A stretch of DNA of 64,000 nucleotides, taken from Haemaphysalis longicornis. Its lineage: Eukaryota; Arthropoda; Arachnida; Ixodida; Ixodidae. The stretch lies in NCBI GenBank assembly GCA_013339765.2, contig CM023452.1, positions 156,303,977-156,367,976 on the forward strand, given 5' to 3'. Positions 12,901 through 27,900 of this stretch are shown here, piece after piece. The notes beneath the pieces are model-generated. The model worked only from the letters and a program-made list of their open reading frames with translations, did not search any database and was not told the origin of the DNA. Position 1 is the first letter of the stretch. Each line of letters begins with the position of its first letter. Made by a program: the position numbers and the translations under genes.

Positions 12901-15900
12901 ACGACGGTACCCGCAAGTGCGGCATCTAGTGCACAATTGGTGGTAGCATATCTATGAACTTTAACTCTGATTTTCATATGGCATAAACTAGAACATAAGC
13001 ATATCTTTTCCCTGAAAAATCCGCACAATAACCGTTCCTCGTCTCATATGGCAGCCATTGGCACGAAGTAAATTTCAAGCCTGACAACCATGAGAGCACA
13101 CTATTGTCCCACGTTGGTTGCTCCACAATAGAGATCCCATTACTATTGTCGTCGCCGACGCTCACAGACCTGTCTTTGGCCTGGGCTCTCTGATTACAAT
13201 GATTAACATAGCAAAGAAACTTCAAGACATCCCCGACGACGACATAACCTTCTGGGCCACTAAAGGCTTCCTGGCTCAAAAGGAACAGGCACTCCAAGAA
13301 GCCACGAACTGGGTGGGAAATCTGGCAAGGGGTAACGGCCTAGAGTGCTTACCAAAAAAATCTCAAGTTATCAAAGTCCATGACGCCAGATATAGAAGCC
13401 CAGGGGAGATAAAAAAATCAAGCTTGGGGACCACGAATTAGCAGAGACAGATGAATTAAGAATCCTTGGGGTGATTGTTCAAAGCAAAGGCAGAGCCAAC
13501 TTTACAATTGCAAAAATTAAAAAAATCAACGCTGCAAATCCCAAAGATAGTTAGGAGGATAACCAAAAGGAGAGCAGGGCTGAAGGAAAAAGAAACCTTG
13601 CGTATCATGCAGGCATTAGTAGTAAGCAGAGTTGCTTACAGTCTGCCTTTTCACTCTCTAAACAGGCAGGAAAAGGAACAGGCCAACATTATATTTGGCA
13701 CTGCATACAAAGCGGATCTCGGTCTTCCCAACCACACAGCAAATAAAAAACTCATGAACCTCGGCGTGTCTAACACTTTTGAAGAACTTTGTGAAGCTAC
13801 CCTTGTTTCACAAAAGGAAAGGCTGCAAAAGACGAGAACTGGCAGGGCCATTCTGCAAATAGTAGGCTCCAGGTTAGATATACAATCAATTGTCGACAAA
13901 GAAGACCTCAGCAACAGCGCCAGAGAGAAATTGAAAGCGCTCCCCATTCCAAGAAACATGGACCCCCACTTGCATGAAGACAGACGGAAAGCCAGGGTCA
14001 ATTTCCTACGCAGAAAGTTAAAAAAAAACCCAAACGTTGTAAATACAGACGCTACCTTTTACGACAAGACCAATGCCTCCCTAGTCATCGTCGACCAAGA
14101 AGGAGTAATCACGGACTGCCTCACATTAACGAACACCAGCACAGAGGAGGCCGAAACTGGCGCCCTTCTTTTGGACGTAAGGAATGGAGAATTCCAAGGA
14201 AAAAGCCTCCAAGTAATTACGGACTCTAAGAAAGCCGTACAAAACATTATAAATGGCCGAATCCACAAAAGGCTCACAAAACGTTTACCTCTAAATATCA
14301 CCAAGTTCCAAAACATCATTTGCACATCGGGACATGGGGAGCTTGAGGGTAATAAGAGAGCAGACCAAGCTGCGGGAGAACTTACTAACCGCTTAACCAG
14401 TAGTCCTAGCTTACTCACCCCTCTCCCCAATACCTTCGGTGAGCGACTCAACATTCAAATGTGGAAAGCCAGAGCTCTGTTGAGATAAATGCTTAACAGC
14501 TGCAGAGCATGAATCTCTCAGACAAATACAGACGAACACCTATCCCAACATCCTCAGACTATCAAAGATGTTCCCCGAGAAATTCTCAAACGCATGTAAT
14601 AAGTGCGATGAAATATCCACCCTATTATATGCATCCTGGGTTTGTCGTATTATATGGCCCTCAGTAAACACCAACACCGAGTTATATGAGCATGGGAGAA
14701 AGCTCTGGCAAGCTCTGACCCTGGGGTTCAGAAGTATCTGATCTTTAGGGCCACGACTGGGGCAGAGGAAACAGGAGCCCTGGAAGGAGGGAACCTACCC
14801 TAGTTCAATCAAGACCTTTCATTTCAAATGAACGTTTCATCTCTTTCTCTCTCTCTTCATTATTCTTGCTTCATACTTGTGTGTCAACACTCCGAGATAA
14901 GTACTGGAATTCGGCGGCATTTCACGGTCCCCTTCAGGACAAAGGGGATAAGAGTTTGCGCAATAAGTGCCATAGCGACCCAGCACCAGTTTAGTGGGCC
15001 TGAGAAGATCCTTGGATACCGGCAGTCCTACAGGAGAAGTTTGTGTGTTTCAGCTTGCCTGGCGAGGACAGCACGCACGCCCCATGCACATGGCGTGTGG
15101 CGGGGGGAGTCACAGGGCACAGAGGTGCTCTAAAGAAGAGCACCCACCTCGACAGTGCCTGGTCGAGCAAACGAGAGGTAGCCGGGCACCATGCTGTCGG
15201 CGTTGTCGCCCGCCACAGGGTCTTCCATGAGCTTGGCCTCGTCCACCACCTTCCCCCTGGCGTCCACCAGTTGCACCTGCGCAGACGCGCCGCCCTGCCC
15301 TGCTCCAGGCACCCGTCCGCTCGGCGTGGCCCCTCGAAAGAACCCAGCTCCCACAGACCTGGGTACCACAGGAGGCGAACATCTCTCTCGCAGGACTGCT
15401 TCAGACAAGTGGCGCATCGTGAACTTCTCCTACAGGGCGCACGATACAACTTAGTTTATCGTGTGCCCTGTAGAGAACTCGGCTTCGGCACCTCACGCAG
15501 CTACACTCCAGCAAGGAGCGTGCCAGCAAGGGAATGCTGCCTGTGTGCAACCACCCCGCTGACAAAGAACTCTCCCCAGCAGGTGCCACAGGGGCAACAC
15601 CCAAAATGCAAACGAGGCCCTGTACTCGGTAATTCGACCTCCAATGCCCGAGTTAAAGCGCGCCTCACTCGAGCGCGCAGCCGCAGAAGCAGCCATGCGG
15701 TTCAATGCGGGCACACAGGAGACGGCGTCGCAGATTCTTCAGGAGAGATTGCCTCACGAGTCCAAACTGCCAGGACAGCCATAGGGCTCCAGAGGAGGAC
15801 ACCCAGTGAACTGCCGACTTTGAGCAGAAGCAGGCAGCCCTGGCCTCTCTTCTTTCTGCGGCAAGACGGCGGCATCGTGGAAAGCCTGATGGCCACTACT

Positions 15901-18900
15901 TGCCAGGAGCATTTTAGCGCTTTGGGTTGCATTTCATGATGTACAGTGTAGACTTTTATAATATAACTGCTTATCGTGTAGCACCGGATATAACGAGGGT
16001 CTCCGTGAACCCCGGTTTGCCTCCCATAGCACTCAATGCATAAGTGCACTGCTTAAAAAGTGGCTGCCTGAGCACAACACCGTTTATGGTGTGGTTTTAT
16101 TGCGGGTCCATCGATCAACCAACGCAGCTGGGCATCGTCTTAGGGTCGCAGAAAAAAAGAACAAAGATGGAATCAGTCATCGGATTTGGCGCACGCTGCC
16201 TGCTCTCCTCTAAACTTAGATGCAGAAAAAGCGCGTTTCGTTTGCATTCGCACAATAACCACAACTGCTCTTGCTCTCAGTGCAGTGGGGCAGGTTAAGA
16301 GAGTGAGCCCTTGAACGCATGGTAAGCTGTTTCTATTAGAACTTCATTGAAATAACAAACCGCCTTTTCCCTATTCAAACACCTGGAGGTAGCGAGCCGC
16401 AACGCAGCGGTTCCACCACCTGTGCGTTGTGCTGATAAGCAACGGCCTTCGGCGTAGCAAACGCAACGTGAGGTAAGGAAAAAGAAAAAGAAAAAAAACT
16501 CAGCTTAAGTTCTGATCATGTTGTCTCACTGGCATAATCAGCCGCACTTCTGCCTTCTCTGCACCCTCTGTTCCTCAGTATGCTAAGAAAAGCTGGCGTG
16601 CTCCGTCTAAACGGAAACACAACGTTAATTAAGGCCGTGCTCCCGGCTTGTGAGACCGCACAACAGCGTTTAAAATGGAAAAAGAAAAAAAAATGAAGTA
16701 GAAACCGAGCCCCTGTTTTTAAGTGGCGTTCATTTGAGTGATGATAAACAAACAATGATTGAAAGGTAAGTTGCGATGTGGTGGGATTCACACGTGTTTT
16801 GTTTATAGTGCAGTACCGGTTAAAGTGCGGATTTCTGCGGTTCCTGCGGCATACGTTATAAGCCGTTATATGTGTGCAAATAAAATGTTCACAATGTTGC
16901 ATTTCCTTTTTTGCCATTTTATCAGTTCAACTTTTTTTTTTGCCTTGGAGCAGTCGTTTGACAATCATATCTCCGCTAATACTGATCTGATTTTGATCAT
17001 TCTTGTATTGTTTAGTAAGTGAATAGTTGATGTGTGCAATTAGGCTGTGAGATAATGCCCTATGCATTGACAATCTTTTATTATCAAAAGTAATTAGACC
17101 AAAAAATGGTCGTCTTTAAACTCAAACTTTCCACATTCATAACTTTTGAACTAGCAGAGATAAGAACATGAGGCTGCTTTAATTGCACTCACCAGTTTTC
17201 GCGTACACCAGCATTAAATTTATAGCCACTCGTAAAACTTTTTTCTGAAAACCTGACAAAAGCTATGAACAATAAACGTTGCCTAAAATTAAAACATTCT
17301 ATTTTGTGCAAGAACTGATGCCAGATTTGCAATCAGTGTTGTAAGGTACATACACCTACAAATTTTCGCGCCAATAACTCAAAAAATACAAATTTTTGCT
17401 CTAAGATCCACATGCCTCCTTAACCGTTTTTTTTCGTTAAGTATGGATAAAATAAGAAGTATTGATAGATTTTCAGCTTTCGTGCTACAGTGATGTGATA
17501 TGGGCAAGAGTGACATAATTTGGGCCAGCACAAAAAACAATGTTCAGTTATCAGTGCATTAACTGCACATCAGCCCCCAAGTGATGCGATCAAACGAAAC
17601 TTGAGGTTCCGCTACGATCGGCCCGTCATGTGCCCTGGCAGGGGCTTTTCTTTGGTCAGCAGGAGCCAATCACACACAAAAAAAATTCTCTGACATCACA
17701 GAAAAGTTGCTGCAAAGTGGCTGGGGAGTTGCCACTGCTTCATATGTTTTCGTTAATAGTATCGCTATTATTCGTCCGATTTCGCAATAAAATTGGTTTC
17801 ATTGTTATTGTGACGAAGTAGTCTTTCTCATGGACCAGACTTGTACAGTGGACTCCCGATAATACGACTTGCAAGTGACCGCGTGACAGCGTTGTATGAC
17901 CGGGGTGTCGTACGATCGCGGTACGGGTAAATGCCGGCCTAGCAGATGGTCTCACACGACAGGTAGGCTCAGAACATTAAATTTAGACTGCTACATTTAG
18001 TATGTTCTCGCGCAATTTGCGAACCTCCCGCACAAATTCCAAGTTAAAAAATACCTATTTTGTGCCCTGTAAAAAATTACACCATCTTCCCCGAGGCGAA
18101 CCCTGAGGTGATGCGAAGCATCGCAAGTTCCAATCCAATCCAATCCGATCAATCCAATCCAATCCAATCCAATTCAATCCAAGCCAAGCCCAAGCCAGTC
18201 GAATCCAATCCAATGCCCTCGCGAGAGAAGTGTTCGCAATCGGAAAGGAGAGGGGGTGAGCTGGCGGAGAGCGCAGCTGGCAGCGGCGAGGAGAATGGGG
18301 GAGGGTTGGACGCCGACAACGCCGACAACAACGCCGGATGGATGCAGGACAAGGCGAGTGAATGAGATGCGTCGCATCTAAAAGGTGTCAAAGAAAAGAG
18401 CGGAGCGACAACGCGGCTTTGAAAGACACTGAGAAGGCGAGAGCATCGTGAAAGGAAGAAACTGATCGAGCGGGCGAGGAAAGCGGGGGTTCGGTCATCG
18501 CCGTGGGGTTGCGTGGTATGTGCTTTCGCGTTCGTGGGCTCGATTTGAGCTTCAGATTCACGGTCCGCCAGCCACCTGGACTGATTTCTCGCGGTTGGCG
18601 CGTTGGCGTTCTGCTGCTGCGTGGGGCCGCTGAAGGTTAACTCCCACTCGCGAGTACGCCTGCTTGCTTGCGTCTCTTCAGCAAGTGGTCTGGCCAACCT
18701 GCGGACCTTTGCACATCAAGCAGCGTCGAAGGGGGTTGGGACGAGGCAGTGGAGCGGGGTAAAAGGTTGGAAAAACGGCGCTTTATTCACGCCAAGGGTT
18801 GTCGTATGAAGCAGACTGCATGTACCCGAGCACTGTATAATCGGGGCATTTAATGCATTGTTTCCATGGGGAGTTTGCTGAGACTACGGTGATCTGTCAT

Positions 18901-21900
18901 AAGAAGCAGGTCGTCGTAAGACAAGGGGACGCATCAGCGGGGTTCCACTGTATTTTGTTTCCATGGCCCCTTGAACAAGGCTTCACTGAATCTGACTCCT
19001 TAGTTTAATTGCTCTAGTAAAACTTGCACAGCTAGGTTACAAAGCTACGTATTTCACCACCGAATGGTTGCACGGTCCACCTTGATGTGGCTAAACCCGA
19101 GAGGCCCCAGCCAGCTCGCAACTGCCCTGTTACAGCACCTTGTTGGGGTTGTCCTTGTCGGGGTACTGGTGCAGAATGCGGTATGGCACCTTCTCCACCG
19201 TGTCCAGGCCGTGCTTCTTGAACTCGCTGGCGATGAAGTCGACCACCTGCTTCTCGCTGCGATCCGTGCCCGACAGGTGCGGTTCCTTCGCCAAGAACCT
19301 GCACCACAGCGCGGGACGATGCCCCTTCCGGACAAGCACTGCTCGCACCCTCCCTCCCACTGCAGAGCACATCGAGTGCGTGGGGCCAGCTGGTGGCCCT
19401 GCAACGCTGCACTCCTGCTCGAGCCAGGCGGCGCCACTTGGGGAAAACAAACCAGCTTATTTCACAGTTCTCCCATGTGATGCAGCAGGTGCCTCAGTGC
19501 ACCTCAGAATGCGGGCCGTGCAAGCAGCCCTGCCTCGTCGAAGCTGAGGGGCACGTGTGCATTGGCTGTGCACTGGTACCTAGCTAGGGACAAGAACCGA
19601 GCTGGGCTCAAACACGGCTGGATAACAAAACCTACATGAAAATGAAGCTTGCACTTCTGGCTAGGTGAGGTTTGCTTCTGCTTCCACCGTGTTCCCTTCA
19701 TGAGGTGCGGCAGTGGCTGCAAGCCCTGCACTAAGAACTCCGGCAGTCTTCTGCCCACAGGTGACGGGCTACAGAGTGCACAGGCCCCATGCTTGCCCCA
19801 GTGCGGGGGGACCTAACAATGACTGGCTGTTGACACACAGGGGGTCCAGGGGGAGTTTGGCAGCTGGTGTATTTTGAATAACTCTGACTAAACGGTATGG
19901 ATTAGGATGAGCAGCTCGGCTTCAACTTAAAAGACTGGGCTTTTCCCATGTTGCTCCAACACGCTTGTTTAATGGGCAGTTGCCAACTAGAGAGGCAGCC
20001 CGCTCCTTTCACCATGATTCGTGGCAGGACATAGAGTCCAAAATAAGTGGTCAGGGGGCGCAACTCAACAGCAACAGCAGCTGTCACCACCAGTCAAGCC
20101 TGGTAACACCGAGTCAGGATGCACCACTTGAGCCTTTTTCTGTCTAGTTTAGGATGGTGATTCTTTCACTCAAGTCCTTAGGAGTTCGGTAACTTCAGTT
20201 TACCCAACTCAACTCCCAATGCTTTGTAGCGCACAGCAGGGCAGAGATTGGCAGCACACTCAGTGCTTCAGGCAGGGACCTTTAACACAAAAGCACAGTT
20301 ATGTACATAGAGCCCCGCCAGAAGTCATCGCACAAAGAAGCAAAGCCGTTGCGTTGTGACAAACTTCCACTGGCTTTGAGCAGACGTTTGACACCTGAAC
20401 AACTGTTCATTACTGAATCCCTATAAAAAGCCCCATTCTCTGGTTCCTGCCGGAATAAGTGGATTGTTTTCCAAGTCCTCCCTCCAGTTCGGTTTGTATG
20501 TTTCTCCTGTTGCGAGCTACGGTGGTAGCAGACATGGCACGTGTACCCACCTGTGGGGCCACTGGTGCATTTCTGGGAAAGTTCCAGTATAGCATTGCCA
20601 CCCTTCCTTCCATTTCACCAATCAGCTAACCAAATTGAATGCAATACGTGTTAAAATGGCACCCTGGTCACTCTGGTATGGCCACCTTGTGAAGCTCAGC
20701 CAAGCTGGGAGTACCCCTAGCCGCAGAAACACTAGCGCCGCTGGAATTATACGTCCGTGTCCTTGGATGCCATTTGTGGCGAAGCAGTTTTCCAGTTGGT
20801 GGAAGCAGTGGAGGAGGGGCCCACCTGAGCGTGTGGCGCATGTAGTCCCTCTTGGTCTCCGCCAGCACAGCTGCGATGGCGGGGTCCCTGTGGGGCTTGA
20901 AAGGCCTGGGCGAGCTGGCACTGGACTTGGTCCGACTGGTGCGCCCGGAAGCCGTGGTGGCATTGTGGCCGGCAGGCTGCACGTGCCTACTGCCACCACC
21001 ACTGCTGCTGCCGCCTGACGGGCTGACTACCCGCTTGACACGGAAGGTCCTGGGACCCTGTTGGCCCACCAGCACTACGGCCACCACCACACCCAGGACC
21101 ACCGCCACCACGACCACCGCTACGGGCCACCATTCTCTGCCACCCCTGGGCACAGAGTGGTTGGCTTCAAAACAGCTGGCTCGGGTGCTTTGGGTCAAGT
21201 GAGCCTATCATTGCCCAAGCAGTGCTGAGCGCACTCTTCCCGCGCCTAATTCAACCTGACTTCTCCCTGCACAAGGAAAGCCCCAATGCATGAGCAGCCC
21301 CCACTTTGGACCTCTGCCAACAAAATCGTCACCAGTGTGGAGGCGGGCATGGATCGTGTGTAGGGGCCGGTCTTGCAAGCACAGCTGCTGCTGTTCCGCT
21401 TTCCTCTGGGTTGCTTCTGCCACACTTCTCGGCTGTCAACAACCCCTGGACAGGTGACCAGTGCTAGTACAGCGCCCTTCCTCTTTTTCGTCACAACAGC
21501 CCAGGGCAGGGTTTAAAGGGACAGACAACCAATTTTTGTCGAGTATATATTCTCTATCCCAAATGAAAGGGCAATACTTAAAGCACCTTGACGAGAAACG
21601 GTTTTGCTGATAACGCCCTAGAAGTTTTAAAATCGAAATTTTTAGATCTACAAGCCGCATGTGTTCCTCCCAAAAACAATGCTGGCAACCATGACATAGA
21701 GTAGCTCGGAAACATACTTTTTTGTCTGTATGCGAAATGAAAAACGATATTTCAAAATTTGTCCCCAGCTAAAAAAGTTTGAATCGCAGGCTTTTCTGTT
21801 CCTTTATGTGTGTTTTTAATGCAACGGTCTATTGTGCACGAATGCGCCATCTGTTGGAATAGACGATAGGTAGAATCTGGCTTCACGTTGTGGAGGTGGG

Positions 21901-24900
21901 AAGTTCGATTCTCCCCGGGCGCGACGCTTTTTTTTTTAAAGTGGCCGTTGGCGTATTTGATAACTGAAATCAAATATTTTGGTAGAACAAACGCCCCTGA
22001 CTCAGGCAGAATCTTCAAAGCTCCTTCACTCTGTCTGTTTATTGAACGCTGCCGTTGATTCTGGGCATGGAGGCTCAGTTAGCCACACTGAGAGCACCCC
22101 AGCTACGGTGGGCGGGGTGTTTTAAATATTTCAAAACAATGTTTTGAAATACATATACAATTTAACCTTGTACAAATACTTGTATTAAAATGTTTTCAAT
22201 ACTTGAATAAACGTTTCAGCAGTTACAGTAGCTGCTAGGTTGGCAGGTCGCGTGACAGCGGCACATATTGTAGTGTCAAGTTTCGACACTACGAACCGCC
22301 ACCCTTCCGATTTCAGGAAGTTTGCTGCCAAATTAAAATTATTTCTCCAAATTTGTTTAGAAAATGCTTGTGCTTACCGGGCTATATAAAACGCTGGCTT
22401 TCATGTGAGCTAGAGAACATATACGCGACAAAAATCGGTTGTCTGTCCCTTTAAAGGAACTATCACGGGTAAAAAAACACGCTGCACTGTGGTTGCTACA
22501 CCATGAAAACGAAGTCAAAGTCATGGTCGCAGCAGTAAACATTGAATACGGCAAGAAATGGCACAAGTGTGAAAGAAGCTGCACTGCAAATTGCAACATC
22601 ACGACTTGTGAGTGGTGAAATGCAATTGGTGGAGCTTGTTTAAGCAGTTCTTTAAAGGAGCCATGAAGACAAAGCACAAGTTTGGTTCATTCAAAAGATT
22701 GCCTCGTTGGAATCATACTGACAGGACTTTTAACGTAAACTTCGCTCAAATAGGCTATGCAGTGGAACCCCGATAATACGACTTTAAAGGGGCCGCAAGA
22801 GTCGCATGACCGGGGTGCGGGTACATGCCAGCCTGGTAGACGGTCTCACGCGACAGGTGGGCTAAGAACCTTTTTAAACTACTAGATTTAGCGCGTTCTC
22901 ACGTTATTTGCAAACATTCAGCTGAAATACAAATTTAAAGAAAGCAACACCTGTGTTGCGGCCCCCTCCCCTTTATGGCGTCCAGCTAGCCCGCCAGCCA
23001 AGCGCCGCACGCTATGCGATATAAGGCCGACATGGTCGAGAAAACTGAGAGAGGAAAAGGTGAGTGTGAAACTGCCAACGCCAAGTAAAACAAACGATAG
23101 TACAAGGCGGAGATGAACAAAAAACAGCATTGCTGTATATGATGGAGACATCCTTTAAAGGGCTGGCGAAGAGCTTTTCAAAAAAAATTGCTGGGGGCAT
23201 TACGTTATGGTTTTCTTGAAGCTGAATTCGAAAAACATGTTTATTTTATGTGTAAATACACCCAAACCATCTTTTTTCGTCAAAACAAACGACCCCTGCC
23301 CGAGGGCACGGTGAGAGCCCTTGCTGCCTTTCGCGATTGGCTGGCGGCATATGGCGTCATATTCGGAAGTGCCGGCGCTGCGGGGACCGCACGGCCTCAA
23401 GATATCATTCTGTTCCCGTTCAGATACGGGCCAGAAGGTCCTCTGGTGAATGGAGGGCTCACACAATCTTTCTTTAGAAAAGGAGAGCCCGATGGAAGTA
23501 TAAACGCAACAGGTTCGCTCGCGGCGAGCTTTAGAAAGGGGTTCTCCCCCGACAACTCATGGCCGACTTGTTTCTCGGGTGCAGGGAAGTTGCGCAGATA
23601 TTGGTTCGCCGCTTTCACTACCAGCGCTAGTTACAATTCCTAGCACAATTTTTCAACCCACCATCATCCCCATGCTCGAATATGGAACTTTGTTTTTACA
23701 TTTGGACAGACGGCAACACGCTCTGTGCAGCGGCCTGCGATGCGCACAGGCAGTGCGGCCGCCGCCGGTCGCCGCGTCGCGCAGAGGTGCTGGTGCGGGT
23801 CGCTGCTCGGCCAGTCAGCGGAACGTGGCATTGCTGCACATACGCATGTTTTAGAATAGGGGAGCCGAACATTGGTCACCCCCCAAAAGGTAGAGGAACG
23901 CAAGCGCAGCACGCTGGTCCCGGACGAGCTCTAGAACGCCTTCCCCAACAGCTCCAGCCGGCTCAGGTTGCACGGAGTCGCCGCGCTGATGTTGGGAACT
24001 TTAGGCTTAGCATCAGTCTTAGCATCAAGTAAGATAGTTGGTCGCTGCTATCTCTACAATTGCGAATGACTACCCTTTACATAGTTTTTCACCAAACTAT
24101 CATCCCCTTTCTCGCATGTGGAACCTTATTCCTACGTTGATAGTCATTCTAGCGATCGGCGCTGTGGTCATTCTTGCGCGCAGGTAACGCCATCCATCGG
24201 CCTCTCGCCGCATCTCGTGCTCGGGCAGGATTGTTTGCGGCCGTCGACGAGCCTCCGCGACCGGACGGCGCTCCGCATCGCGATACAAATTCGATCACCT
24301 CTTTCGAAATCCCCTTGGATGACAATACAGTCGAACACGGATATATCGAACTCCAAGGGGATCGCGAAATAGTTCGATATATTGAGAGACGATGGAAAGC
24401 GTGACCGGTTTATTCGGACACTCGGACGAAAAGCACATTAACTGGTGATGATGATTATGTACAGGTGATGATGATGCCGGGGACATGGGAGCTAGCACTG
24501 ATGATAATGGACCGATTACGAGGAAATGTCCGTAACGTGTTGAAGAGCACAGAGTCGTGGTCAGGGTGTCTCACATAATTACCCCTCCGCGGCCGGAAGC
24601 GGCCACCTGGCCGCGACTTATTGTTCTTGTCCTGCGGTTGAACGGCTTGAGGCGAGATACGTGTACGATTTCAGTACCACGGCGGCACCGATCTGACGAC
24701 TGGTCTACTGGCGTCACACGGAAATTAACTGGCGACGTCTGGTCTGTGATTTGTATGGACCAAGAAAGCGATGAAGGAATTTTTCGCACAGACCGGGTAC
24801 ACGAACAGGGGTCCATAACAATACTTCATCACCCGGCCGAAATTGAACAGAGCGATGTGCGACGTCGTAGCGAGCTTTGCGTTCTTGTTGTTGACTTTCG

Positions 24901-27900
24901 GTTCGACTGCGTGCGAGTTCGCGGCAGTGGGCGAGCCGTGAAACGTACTGCTCCCGAGATGACATTTCAGAGGGGACAGGAGCATAGAAGAAAGTTGACT
25001 CGAAGGTAATAGAGGGAGAGCGGCCAAAGACTAGGAAGAATGGTGAGTATCCAGTCGTTTTTTGCGTTGCAGTATTGTACGCAAAAGTCACAAATGGCAG
25101 GATGGTATCCCAGTTGCGATGATCAGGGCTGATTTACATCGAGAGCATGTCCGCGAGGGTTCGATGGAATCTCTCTGTTAATCCATTCGTCTGGGGATGG
25201 TAGCTGACGTTTGTCTTGTGCACGGTCTTGGAGGCACGAAGAAGCTCTTCGACTACAGCGGACAGAAAAGCCCTGCCGCGATCGCTGAGAAGGACGCGTG
25301 GCGCGCCATGGCGCAAAATAATGTTGTGCAGTATAAAGTCAGCGACTTCAGCAGCCGTTCCAGAGCGAATTGGTGCTGTTTCAGCGTATCGTGTCAGATG
25401 GTCGACAACCGTAACTATCCAACGGTATCCAGACGGCGTTGGAGGTAGTGGTCCAAACAAATCGATGCCGACGGTCCGAAAGGCTCTGACGGACAAGGGA
25501 GAGGTTGAAGTAGTCCGGCAGGAGGAGTAGTTGAGCGCTTGCGGTGCTGGCAGGAGGCGCACGAGCGAACGTATTTGGCAACAGAAGTGGACAGGCCAGG
25601 CCCAAAAGTAGAGACTACGTATGCGCTCGTACGTTTTTGCAAAACCAAGGTGCCCAGCGGTAGCTGCATCGTGTAGGCTTCGAGAATAGGCCGCCGGAGT
25701 GTACGAGGCACAACGGGGACCCATTTTCTGCCATTTGGATGGTAATTTTGCCGGTAAGAACGCCATGAAATAGTTTGAACTTACTGAGTTGGCGATGCGC
25801 ACGGCTGTTTGGAGGTGTTAAACGACCAGTCGAGATAGTCAATGATGGCCGCAATATGCGTCTGCGCGTTGCAGCGACGGCAAATCGACGCGTCCCTCAA
25901 TGTTTGAGGAGGATAACGGGGGCCAAACAAAGTGTGTTGTCGGCGGGCTCCTGCGCATCGGAAGAGGAAGAGGACAATGGGCAACGAGAGAGAGCGTCGG
26001 CGTCCATGTGCTTCTTCCCTGACTTATACGCCACGGAAAAATCGTACTGCTGGAGGCGGAGAAGAACCCAGCGGCCAAGGGCGTCCAGAGAGGTTTTTTC
26101 ATGGTGGACAACCAGCATAGCGCATGATGGTCGGTCACCACTGTAAAATGACGGCCATGAAGGTAAGGGCGAATTTCTGAACAGCCCAAACGATGGCAAG
26201 GCATTCCTGTTCAGTGATTGTGTAATTCTTCTCTGCAGGTGTCAACGAACGGCTTGCGTAGGCGACGACCCTCTCCCGAAGTTTATCATCACTTTGGAGG
26301 AGAACACCGCCAATGCCATGGCCACTAGCATCCGTGTGGAGTATAGTGGGCTTTGTTTCGTCAAAGTGGCAGAGCACCGGAACAGACGTGTAGAGCGGCT
26401 TTCAGATCGTCAAAAGCGCGTTGACAGTCATCGGACCAAACGTACTGGGCGCCAGACTGTAGGAGATGGTTCAGTGGGGACGCAATGGTGGCAAAATTCC
26501 GGACAAAGCGGCGGAAATACGAAGCCAACCCGAGAAAACTACGGAGGTCTTTTTGTTGGCGGGGACGAGGAAAGCTGACAACGGCAGCGATTTTCTCAGG
26601 ATCGGGTCTGATGCCATCTTTACTAACGACATGGCCAAGCACCTTGATGGTTTTTGGTAGCAAAGCGGCATTTTTTTTAGTTGAGTTGAAGTCCGGCGTT
26701 AGAAATGCATGTGAGTACCTCTTCCAGACGCTTAAGATGTTCTGTAAACGTCGACGAGAAGACAAACGACGTCGTCCAGGTAGCAGAAACAGGTCTTCCA
26801 TTTCAGTCCTCTGAGCACCGAATCCATCATGCGTTCAAATGTCGCCGGAGCGTTGCACACCCGAATGGCATGACATTAAATTCGTATAGGCCATCGGGAG
26901 TTGCAAACGCGGTCTTTTCTTTGTCGGACTCATGCATCGGGATCTGCAATAGCCGGAACGCAAGTCAAGGCTCGAAAAGTATTCGGCTCCTTGAAGGCAG
27001 TCCAGGGCGTCCGTCTATGCGTGGCATGGGATATACATCCTTTCTGGTAATCTTGTTGAGGGCACGATAGTCAACGCAAAAGCGTACGGTGCCATCTTTC
27101 TTCTCTACTAGCACGACCGGGGACGACCAAGGACTACATGAAGGCCGGATAACATTGCGTTTCAGCATGTCAGCCACATTTTCCTCGATGACTTGCCTTT
27201 CTGATGAGGAGACGCGATACGGGCGACGACGAACAGTAGACGACCCTTCGGTTTCGATGCGATGCGTGGCCGTGGTTGTGTGGGGGAAAGAACGGTTGAG
27301 TAGGAGTCGAACGATGCACGGTGCTTATTTAAAAGCTTCCAGGACTGATAATTTCTGTGACTCTGTCAGGTCCGGGCTGACGGTGACTGCAAGGGAAGGC
27401 TTCGAGGACGTAGTCGCTGAAGCCAGGCATGTAAGGGAACGGGAACGCGAAGGCAGAATGGTCACCTCGACATCGGAGACAGATGCAATTGTGGAACCTT
27501 GCGGAAGCAGAACGTCTTCTGCAGTGGTGTTTTGCACAGGTATAAGAGCTTGCCCTTCGGAAAAAACGAACGAGACACGCGGCAACAGCAAGTCCGCGGG
27601 AAAGGAGGCGGCTTGCAGGGAACGACCAGGACATCCACCGTCAAGTATAGCGCTAGCAGAAACTGAAAGGATGTGCTCACAACGGGAGGGTACGACTTGA
27701 TCAAGTCGTCAGCACCAAAGAAAATTGGCTCGTCGGGGAAACAGTTGACTGATTTAGTATCTGTGGTGCTAATAGCAGGAGTTCGACAACAAATAAGAGC
27801 GGACGTCGATGACAGAAAGTCCCAGCCAAGAATTAGGTCGTATGGACACGTGGAGAGTCAGCGCACTGGATATGATGACAAATTCCTTCAATGGAGACAC

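Noticed and set aside
15043..15939. 298-codon plus-strand ORF
   Set aside because: It overlaps the opposite strand of a well-supported exon (15148-15276) and has low-complexity Arg/Ser-rich content; a shadow of GC-rich coding DNA.
18149..18697. 182-codon minus-strand ORF
   Set aside because: It lies within a Tigger-like MITE, runs into the (AATCC)n microsatellite and has no transposase motif.
22451..22655. Separate 205-bp MITE between two TTTAAAGG motifs
   Set aside because: The two ends match for only about 10 bases, too little to call inverted repeats; they are better explained as the ends of the neighbouring elements.
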